Shown: piece by piece, positions 31,701-37,007 of the stretch
Numbering within the stretch: the stretch's first letter is position 1
How the letters are laid out: the number at the start of each line of letters is the position of its first letter
Notes under the pieces: model-generated
Seen by the model: only the letters and a program-made list of their open reading frames with translations
Databases searched by the model: none
What the model was told of the DNA's origin: nothing
Translations under genes and position numbers: made by a program
Source: Gemmatimonadales bacterium
GTDB lineage: Bacteria > Gemmatimonadota > Gemmatimonadetes > Gemmatimonadales > GWC2-71-9
Direction: 5' to 3'
Assembly: GCA_036265815.1 (NCBI GenBank)
Contig: DATAOI010000113.1
Span: 80,300-117,306 of the forward strand
Length of the DNA stretch: 37,007 nucleotides

Positions 31701-32849
31701 CGCCGCGATCTGGGCAGCATCTCCCCGGGTGGGTCGCGCTGGTTCGACGGTGCCAACGAGACGCTGGACGATCCGACGTACTCGATCCGGGTCGGCCACG
31801 TCGCCGGAGTGGATTCGATCTTCGCCCCACTGAGCCATATCGACCAGGACCCGGTGACTCCTGGGGTACAAGCACCTGCTCCGAGCGTGTGCATGCAGAC
31901 GTTCCTCTACGCGCTGGCCCCCTTCGGCCGCCAGGCTGATATCGAGCTGACCTGGGGGGACGGCGGCACGATCGCCTCGGTGCGGGACATCACCCACCAC
32001 ATCGATGTGCCGTTCAAGGATACGCCACAGGGAAGCTGGGGCTTCGTTCCCGATGCGAACGGCAACGGAAAGATCGATTGGATGGACATCACCCAGGTCG
32101 AGGAGATCTCGCAGGCCGTCAACGAGATCACCTTCTGCGATGCCACCAACGTCGACCCGGCCATCGACCTCCCCGCTCCGGGTGCTGGCGCGAAGCTGGG
32201 CCAGACCGCCGTGGTGACGCCGACGTCCACGACCACCAGCACGACAGATCCGGCGCTCCAGCTGTCGACGGGCCAGGGCTTCGGGCTCTACCTGGCCGGC
32301 CACTTCCACATCTTCCAGCTCACCGGCGGTGCACTGCCGGCCGCCGGGACCAAGTGGACATTGCGGAGCTACTCGGGCACGGTCACGGCCTCCAAGAATG
32401 CGGAGACCACCGATCCGAGCGGCTATGCATTCGCGCCGATCGTCAGCTCGCCGGCGATTCCGGGACTGCAGGTCAAGTTCAGCGTTCCGGCGGCCACCAC
32501 GGCCGTGGCCGCCACCAAGGGCGACCTCTCCAGCGTACACACGGTGCCGGACCCGTACTATGTTCGGAGCGCGTTCGAGTCCAGCACCGATCAGAAGATT
32601 CTCAAGTTCGTAGGCTTGCCGCAGGACGCGATCATCCGGATCTATTCCGCGAGTGGTGTGCTGGTGCGCATCCTGGAGCACCACTCGGGAGGGTACGATC
32701 CGACCAGCGTCTCGCAGGGCAGTGAGACGCAGTGGGACCTGCGAAACCGGAACAACCAGGTGGTCGCGAGCGGGGTGTATTTCTACCACATTGAAGCCGG
32801 TGACGCCCGCAAGGTCGGCCGCTTCACGGTTGTGAACTTCGCCCAATAG
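28764..32849 (+). CDS. giant secreted protein with type IX-secretion-like C-terminal domain
   Basis: The 1361-residue product has an N-terminal export signal (MRAATVAVAVSTAVTTMAHA). The body has no named family. A fibronectin-III-like segment (NQVTVLWTPSATETV then DVEGYRVYRGRTS) lies near residues 570-640. EF-hand-like calcium loops occur at 517-528 (DADGDGVVTQNE) and 1097-1108 (DANGNGKIDWMD). The last about 100 residues (TVPDPYYVRSAFESS, IIRIYSASGVLVRILEH, ETQWDLRNRNNQVVASGVYF, YHIEAGDARKVGRFTVV) match the pattern of type IX (Por) sorting or FlgD-like domains. The ATG at 28764 has AAGGAGG 5 bases upstream. It lies between the TonB receptor and the PorV-like gene, so it is likely the cargo or substrate of this cassette (inference). 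Confidence 0.88.
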   Translation: MRFSRCLRSVMRAATVAVAVSTAVTTMAHARPRPRPGQGFRLFSSALTIIEANRVQCRVSSDGQLCATGSSTVGGGIWPKGTADQYIFAGGLQVGGVVDPSQAKSVNGFAGDTAGAFLYNTSGTSNGTALRPIFASVDPADAAAWPVEARVPCSDPATTTIPGGLPPETIARCDSAGVGGDPTGDLFDPALQGKISASQGDHWLLYWEGDPSNLASRKHPLGILVETRALAWNFPTGNEDILYFLFTFYNVTSGRDDDYLGIRSSLRPFIQQKGKDFRALNTAKFGVALPEQGYLIKDIFVDVVNDMDVANANANYSGVNVPFALGYTYENDFSQSVTQSLGWTFDPAIFGSAPFFPGVGFGAVKYLRSPINPITGEQVGLSLFGTFSNSVGSLTDPNDDKQLYRYMTGHLLPTDGSCSLNPDVTKICSVNLDSPVDMRFYQSSGPFDLAPGQFGSVVAAYIFAPPVADGNCPGASCNVKAADGGDPNRLTILGDAARMAGGVNQIDRMTGFKSFNDADGDGVVTQNEMTVVPGSLLGKALVAQSVFDTRFLLPFSPEAPPFFLVPGDNQVTVLWTPSATETVPDPFFAVASTPLKSDGTINIAYDPNFRALDVEGYRVYRGRTSNPSQLTLVAQFDFAPDATTGKGIFNDFRGTVNPDADCAPELGITTSCPVAFETPPAGTAFTVSNPVDLTGTVTQVKPGNRVALASGKAQVLPGSLDTAFADISHGSRIGTGVSTELANTGVPYAFTDVGVRNSVRYFYAVTAFDINSTVSGPSSLESGRIAKAVTPVASPSNVALAQLSFGVFGDDNTDLSQEAVSFSIDDQTGRFNGPPPPTTAVGATFQPLVRALLPAVNLTATIDSMKIRALGAAYPGDGIAAFDCQGKDNGQGLCMQYFITFNKDGTLSSSSTVVNQPILTTTFGDPISVEAPAGQVPINPEPAALQKYGIPGGATTFNASLSLNIGQEGQWSAGENFNGRRDLGSISPGGSRWFDGANETLDDPTYSIRVGHVAGVDSIFAPLSHIDQDPVTPGVQAPAPSVCMQTFLYALAPFGRQADIELTWGDGGTIASVRDITHHIDVPFKDTPQGSWGFVPDANGNGKIDWMDITQVEEISQAVNEITFCDATNVDPAIDLPAPGAGAKLGQTAVVTPTSTTTSTTDPALQLSTGQGFGLYLAGHFHIFQLTGGALPAAGTKWTLRSYSGTVTASKNAETTDPSGYAFAPIVSSPAIPGLQVKFSVPAATTAVAATKGDLSSVHTVPDPYYVRSAFESSTDQKILKFVGLPQDAIIRIYSASGVLVRILEHHSGGYDPTSVSQGSETQWDLRNRNNQVVASGVYFYHIEAGDARKVGRFTVVNFAQ

Positions 32850-32859
32850 CCTACGGGAG

Positions 32860-32881
32860 CGGAGGCCCCGAGGGGCCTCCG
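32860..32881 (+). other. intergenic stem-loop
   Basis: CGGAGGCCC (32860-32868) pairs with GGGCCTCCG (32873-32881) around CGAG. It lies just after the giant protein gene and just before the ribosome site of the PorV-like gene; followed by TTCC but no T-run. Confidence 0.75.
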
Positions 32882-32906
32882 TTCCACCTTCAGGAGATTG
32901 CACACC

Positions 32907-34049
32907 ATGATGAAGCGCACCGCACCAGGTTGGCTCTTCGCGCTCGGAGCACTCGGCTGGTTGCCGGCCGGCGCCGCCGCGCAGGCACAGCCGGGTAACA
33001 GCAACGACAATACCGGATTCGGGACCACGTCGGCGGAATTCCTGCTCCTCGGCGCCGGCGCACGCGGGACGGCGCTGGGCGGAGCCTTTTCCTCCATCGC
33101 GACCGACGTCAGCTCGCTGTATTACAACCCGGCCGGCGCCGCGCTGATGGAACGGCCGGGTCTGATGATCGGCACCTTCGATTACGTGGCGGATACCCGC
33201 TATTCCTGGGGAGGGGTCGGATTCCCCTTCTCCGGCGGGAGCCGGACCATCGGCGTCCAGCTGGGCACCTTCGGCTTCAAGGACCAGCCGGTATACACCG
33301 AAGATCAGCCGGATGGCACCGGAAGCACCTACTCGGTCAGCGAGACCTTCGTCGGCCTGACGCTGGCCCAGCAGTTCTCCGATCGATTCTCCGCAGGTAT
33401 TACCGGGAAGTACATCAACGACAAGCTCGGCACCGTCAGCGGCAATGCCTTCGCGGTCGACTTCGGCACCAACTTCCACGCCACCCTCAGCAACCATCCC
33501 ATCAAGTTCTCCTTCGTCCTGGCGAACCTGGGATCCAACCTGTCCTACGAGGGTACCGGCGTGCAGCCGGCCACGGGCGTGCCGCGCAGCCCGATCGACG
33601 ATCCGGAAGGCGACGTACCCACGCTCCCGGACCCGGCCAACCTCCGGACCAAGGATTTCGGCTTGCCCACCACCTTCCGAGTCGGTCTGGCGTACGACGT
33701 GCTTTCGGGAGACAACAGCCATCTGACCGTACTGGGTGACTTCAACCAGCCCAACAGCAATACGCCGGGCTTCGTGGTCGGGAGCGAGTGGATGTCGGAG
33801 AAGCTGGGCGGCTCCAACTTCGGCTTCGCTCTCCGCGGCAGCTACAGTTATACCGGTGCCAACAACATCGAGCCCAGCGCGGCGTCTCCGACAGCGCTGA
33901 GCGACGAAGAGAATCTGCAGGGACTCGCCTTCGGTGGCGGTCTCATGTACGGGAATGGCGGAGGGTTCAGCCTGGGCCTGGACTACGCATACAAGTACCT
34001 CGGCGTGCTGGGGCCGACCAACTTCTTCAGCTTCACGCTGGGGTGGTAG
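32907..34049 (+). CDS. PorV/PorQ-family outer-membrane protein
   Basis: The 380-residue product has a signal peptide (WLFALGALGWLPAGAAAQA). The PorV/PorQ (UPF0164-like) signature follows: SAEFLLLGAGARGTALGGAF, then DVSSLYYNPAGAA. A beta-barrel (GGFSLGLDYAYKYLGVLG at the end) completes the chain. In Bacteroidota, PorV delivers type IX cargo from the translocon to the attachment complex. ATG 32907 is taken (TTG 32898 is too close to the AGGAG site); ATG 32910 is also possible. It directly follows the gene whose product bears a sorting-like C-terminal domain, so the pair may form a cargo/shuttle unit. Core type IX components (PorK-N, Sov/SprA, PorU) are not in the window. Confidence 0.88.
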   Translation: MMKRTAPGWLFALGALGWLPAGAAAQAQPGNSNDNTGFGTTSAEFLLLGAGARGTALGGAFSSIATDVSSLYYNPAGAALMERPGLMIGTFDYVADTRYSWGGVGFPFSGGSRTIGVQLGTFGFKDQPVYTEDQPDGTGSTYSVSETFVGLTLAQQFSDRFSAGITGKYINDKLGTVSGNAFAVDFGTNFHATLSNHPIKFSFVLANLGSNLSYEGTGVQPATGVPRSPIDDPEGDVPTLPDPANLRTKDFGLPTTFRVGLAYDVLSGDNSHLTVLGDFNQPNSNTPGFVVGSEWMSEKLGGSNFGFALRGSYSYTGANNIEPSAASPTALSDEENLQGLAFGGGLMYGNGGGFSLGLDYAYKYLGVLGPTNFFSFTLGW

Positions 34050-34083
34050 GAATCAGCGCCCCTGGTACGTGTCGTCTTACTGA

Positions 34084-35520
34084 GTGATACACGTGGCGAG
34101 ATTGATCGTAGTTGCAGCTTTGGCGGTCCTCGCGGCGCCACTGGCGCCGCAAGGCCCGTCCGATGGGGGTCTCGTATTGCGCGCGGTGCGCTCCTTCCGG
34201 CCGGAAGAAGGCCGGACCGAAGTGAACGCGTTCGTGCAGGTGCCCTACTCGATGATGGGCCCGACCGTGGAAGGCGAGGGTGGGGCCTTGAGCTACCAGG
34301 TCACGGTGCGGGTCACCGACTCGACTGGACTGACGCTGCTGCAGAACGCCTGGCAGAATCACGCTCCGGCAGAGGTCCGGTCGCCGGACGCGTCGGCGGT
34401 GGACATGGTCCACTTCTCCATCGCGCCTGGCAGGTACCGCCTGGAGGTGGCGGTCGTCGATTCGGTGTCCGGACGCCGTGCGGCGTCGGCCGTGGATCTC
34501 GAGGGCTTTGCCGCGGCTCCCCCGGCATCGGACCTGTTGCTGTCGCCCCAGATCCGTCCGGCGACCGCCACCGATACGGTGCCGCGCCCGGCCGAGCTCC
34601 GCTGGGGGAAGATGCTGGTCACGGCGGCGGCCCGCTTGGAGCTCACGCCGCTCCGGCCCACCGCCTACTACCTGCTGGAGGCGTATTCGGGCAAGGAAGA
34701 GAAGGGAACCCTGAGTCTCCGGGTGACCGATTCGACCGGCAAGGTCCTGGTACGGACACCGGCCACTCCCGTCACCGTTCCGCAGGGGGGCGGAGTACTG
34801 AAGGGTCAGGTCGATCTGGCAGGGCTGCCCGGCGGAACCTACACCATGACGGCGGCACTCAGCCTGTCCCAGAGCGTGGAGCGGTCGGCCATGTTCACCA
34901 TGGCCAACATCGGCGAGACCCTCACCCGGACGGTGGCCCGGCGGGAGGCGAACAAGATCACCGACGAGGGGTACTTTGCCGCCATGGCCGCGGCGGAGCT
35001 GGACGCCGCCGAGGAGCCCCTGGCGGTCATCGCGAGATCGGGCGAGCTGAGAGCCTACGACAAGACCCTGAGCGCGAACGCCAAGCGGCGCTTCCTCACC
35101 GACTTCTGGCAGCGGCGCGATCCCACGCCCGGGACGCCGCGGAACGAGAGCAGGGACGCGTTCTACCAGGCGATCGTCTACGCCAACGAGCACTACCGGG
35201 AGGGAGGGCGGACTCGCCCCGGCTGGAAGTCGGACCGAGGGCGGATCTTTCTCAAGAACGGCCCTCCCGACGAGACGTTGCAGCGTGAGCAGCAGGCCCT
35301 GGCGCCGCCGTATGAGGTCTGGCGGTACCGCACCGGGAAGGACAGGTGGTATTGCTTCGTCGACCGCTCCCGTGGCGTTGGGCTCTTTCAACTGATCCAC
35401 TCGAATGACGTGAACGAATCCGGGCTGCCCAACTGGCGGGAGATTCTGACCCCGGAAGCCTTGCAGGACGTCGGACGGTTCCTGGGGATCGACTTCTTCG
35501 ACCGGAGCAGGGAGCAATAG
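34084..35520 (+). CDS. GWxTD-domain protein, exported
   Basis: The 478-residue product has an N-terminal signal-like segment (LIVVAALAVLAAPLAPQ) and two beta-sandwich regions (ALSYQVTVRVTDSTGLTLLQ; GTLSLRVTDSTGKVLVRTPA). The GWxTD domain at about residues 330-400 has FLTDFWQRRDPTPGTPRNES, RDAFYQAIVYANEHY, RPGWKSDRGRIFLKNGPPDE. The diagnostic motif reads GWKSD rather than GWxTD. This domain is common in Bacteroidota and Gemmatimonadota surface or gliding-related loci, but its function is unknown. The GTG at 34084 is taken; GTG 34093 is an alternative, and the ribosome site is weak. It follows the PorV-like gene by 34 bp. Confidence 0.88.
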   Translation: MIHVARLIVVAALAVLAAPLAPQGPSDGGLVLRAVRSFRPEEGRTEVNAFVQVPYSMMGPTVEGEGGALSYQVTVRVTDSTGLTLLQNAWQNHAPAEVRSPDASAVDMVHFSIAPGRYRLEVAVVDSVSGRRAASAVDLEGFAAAPPASDLLLSPQIRPATATDTVPRPAELRWGKMLVTAAARLELTPLRPTAYYLLEAYSGKEEKGTLSLRVTDSTGKVLVRTPATPVTVPQGGGVLKGQVDLAGLPGGTYTMTAALSLSQSVERSAMFTMANIGETLTRTVARREANKITDEGYFAAMAAAELDAAEEPLAVIARSGELRAYDKTLSANAKRRFLTDFWQRRDPTPGTPRNESRDAFYQAIVYANEHYREGGRTRPGWKSDRGRIFLKNGPPDETLQREQQALAPPYEVWRYRTGKDRWYCFVDRSRGVGLFQLIHSNDVNESGLPNWREILTPEALQDVGRFLGIDFFDRSREQ

Positions 35521-35583
35521 CAGGCGCAGGTCGATGGCCAGATCACACGCCTTCCTCACCGCCTTTGGAATGAGGTGCGAAGT

Positions 35584-37007
35584 ATGAATCGCTTTAAACT
35601 TGGTTTGGTTGGTCCGATCACCCTTCTTCTGGCAGTCGGCTGCAGCGGCGACCCGACGAGCGACCTGCAAAACGGGCTCGACCACCTGACTGCGTCTCCG
35701 ACGCAGCTCTTCGTGGAACCGGGGAACTCGAAGACGGTCGAAGTGACCGGCGTCGACGGACAGGGGAATCCGCTGGAGCTTTCCTTCGTGGTGACGCCGG
35801 CCAGCTCCGCGATCACGGTCAAGCGCGATTCGACCTTTCACCCGGTCTACGTGAACGATACCCTCCTGGCCGTCCCGCCGGTGGCGACGCGGTGGCGGTT
35901 CATCGTGACGGGTGTCACCTACGCGAAGACGGCCTTTACGATCAAGTCGGAAGGCGATAGCCTGGTGGTGCCGGTCCAGGTGGTCCCGCAAAGCACGATC
36001 CTGGCCACCTTCGACAACGACTCCCCGGCCCTCGGCCAGGCCGTGACGCTGACGGCACCTGCGGGCAACACCTTCGCGTCCGACGCCGCGCTCCTGATCG
36101 GGGGAGACCCGACTCGCCCCCTGACGATCACGGCTCGCGCGGCCGATGGCTCCTCCATCACCTTCATCCCGCCGCCCAACGTCGCCTCACCGATCACCGT
36201 CACGAAGGTGACCTCAGTCGGTGCGCCGTCGCTGACGTACTCGCCTACAACGCAGGCGCTATTGACGACCCCGGTCATCGATACGGTGGACGTGACCTAT
36301 TCGACGCCGACGCCGGCGCTGGGCGCGACGGTCACGATGTCGATCACCAATCCGCTCATCAAGTTCGACACCGCGACGGCGATCGCGTTCGAGGGCCAGT
36401 TTGGTGGACCGGCGGCAGGTCCGGCGGCGATCACGCCGGCGGCGGACAGCAGCAGCCTCACCTTCCAGGCACCACCCAACGCGAACGGGCTGGCGACGGT
36501 CACCTCATTCGTGTTCCCTGGGGGCTACGCAATCGCCTTGCCGACGCGCACCGGGATCGTGACCGCGGGGCCGCTGCCGGATACGGCCGACGTGACCATA
36601 TCGAATCTGAACCCGCCTCTGCTCGCGCCGATCACCATTACCCTGCCTGGGAACTTGACGTTCGGTGCGGCGGCAGATGACTCCGTCTTCTTCGGCAGCA
36701 ACGCCGCAATCATCCAGGCGGTGAACGGGGGTGGCACGAGCATCGACGTCATCCCGCTCCCGGGCTCGGTCGGCCGCCCGCGGCTCGTGGGTGTGTTCCC
36801 GACCGGCTTCCCGCAGTTCTTGCTGTCGATGCAAGCGGATGACAGTGTGACTGTGCCGGAGCTCACTCCGCTCACGGGAACGGACGATCCGGCGACGGCA
36901 CCGGACATTACGGCCTCGATCCCGTTCACGCTGACCGACCTCGGGACGTGGGCCAGCACGAACTGCGGAACGACCTCGGGTTCCACCTCTTGCCAGGTCT
37001 ACAAGCT
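35584..37007 (+). CDS. repeat-containing lipoprotein (3' end cut off)
   Basis: The frame is open from ATG 35584 to the window edge (474 codons). The N-terminus (MNRFKLGLVGPITLLLAVGC) is a lipoprotein-type signal with Cys20 as the likely lipidated residue; the box AVGC lacks the usual Leu at -3. An Ig-like region (LTASPTQLFVEPGNSKTVEV) is followed by three related modules of about 95 residues, starting near STILATFDNDSPALGQAVTL, VDVTYSTPTPALGATVTM and ADVTISNLNPPLLAPITI, that read like IPT/TIG or Ig-like beta sandwiches. Coiled or catalytic motifs are absent. It lies 63 bp after the GWxTD gene and may extend the surface operon. Confidence 0.85.
   Translation, partial: MNRFKLGLVGPITLLLAVGCSGDPTSDLQNGLDHLTASPTQLFVEPGNSKTVEVTGVDGQGNPLELSFVVTPASSAITVKRDSTFHPVYVNDTLLAVPPVATRWRFIVTGVTYAKTAFTIKSEGDSLVVPVQVVPQSTILATFDNDSPALGQAVTLTAPAGNTFASDAALLIGGDPTRPLTITARAADGSSITFIPPPNVASPITVTKVTSVGAPSLTYSPTTQALLTTPVIDTVDVTYSTPTPALGATVTMSITNPLIKFDTATAIAFEGQFGGPAAGPAAITPAADSSSLTFQAPPNANGLATVTSFVFPGGYAIALPTRTGIVTAGPLPDTADVTISNLNPPLLAPITITLPGNLTFGAAADDSVFFGSNAAIIQAVNGGGTSIDVIPLPGSVGRPRLVGVFPTGFPQFLLSMQADDSVTVPELTPLTGTDDPATAPDITASIPFTLTDLGTWASTNCGTTSGSTSCQVYK

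Noticed and set aside
29628-33722. Minus-strand open frame of 1364 codons opposite the giant secreted protein and PorV-like genes
   Set aside because: No signal, motif or family resemblance; the plus strand has ribosome sites, signal peptides and recognised domains.

Overview
The window is a stretch of a high-GC bacterial chromosome with very dense genes, many of them overlapping by 1-30 bp. The gene content points to Gemmatimonadota or a close relative. The clues are a TonB-dependent receptor with a carboxypeptidase-like N-terminal domain, a giant secreted protein with a type IX-secretion-like C-terminal domain, a PorV/PorQ-family protein and a GWxTD-domain protein, all in a row, together with a VKOR/DsbA pair and system I cytochrome c maturation genes. 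This placement is inferred from gene content only; no rRNA or other phylogenetic marker was seen.

Left end (1-9500): a minus-strand efflux operon encodes a TetR regulator, a TolC-like outer-membrane protein and a truncated HlyD/EmrA-like adaptor. A 14-bp perfect palindrome lies directly after the -10 box of its promoter. Rightward follow a TPR protein and an M16 metallopeptidase. A minus-strand SpeD-like protein has lost its pyruvoyl-forming serine. Next are a CDP-alcohol phosphatidyltransferase, an OsmC-family protein and small unknown proteins.

Middle (9200-15950, plus strand): a DsbA-like thioredoxin and a VKOR-family protein (oxidative protein folding) overlap each other and a Kup potassium transporter. 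A separate promoter then makes a roughly 230-nt leader containing a cyclic-di-GMP-I (GEMM) riboswitch directly in front of a STAS-domain anti-sigma-antagonist gene. A stand-alone receiver protein follows, overlapping the start of ccmA-ccmB-ccmC plus a very short ccmD (heme export for cytochrome c maturation).

Minus-strand block (16016-22866): ten tightly packed genes read leftward from an ECF sigma factor and its zinc-finger anti-sigma. They are followed by a DUF92/VTE6-like membrane protein, a small exported protein, a geranylgeranyl-reductase-like flavoprotein, a flavin reductase, a SAM methyltransferase, an SRPBCC (cyclase-like) protein, a FabF-like ketosynthase and an aquaporin. The layout suggests a sigma-factor-linked lipid or polyketide/isoprenoid tailoring pathway, but the product is unknown.

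Right end (22910-37007, plus strand): a protein with a V4R-like C-terminus overlaps an M24 peptidase. After a 490-bp regulatory gap comes the surface cassette: TonB-dependent receptor, 1361-residue secreted protein with EF-hand-like loops and a sorting-like C-terminus, PorV-like protein, GWxTD protein and a truncated repeat-containing lipoprotein. Strong stem-loops separate its first three genes. No CRISPR array, tRNA, rRNA, transposase or insertion sequence was seen.
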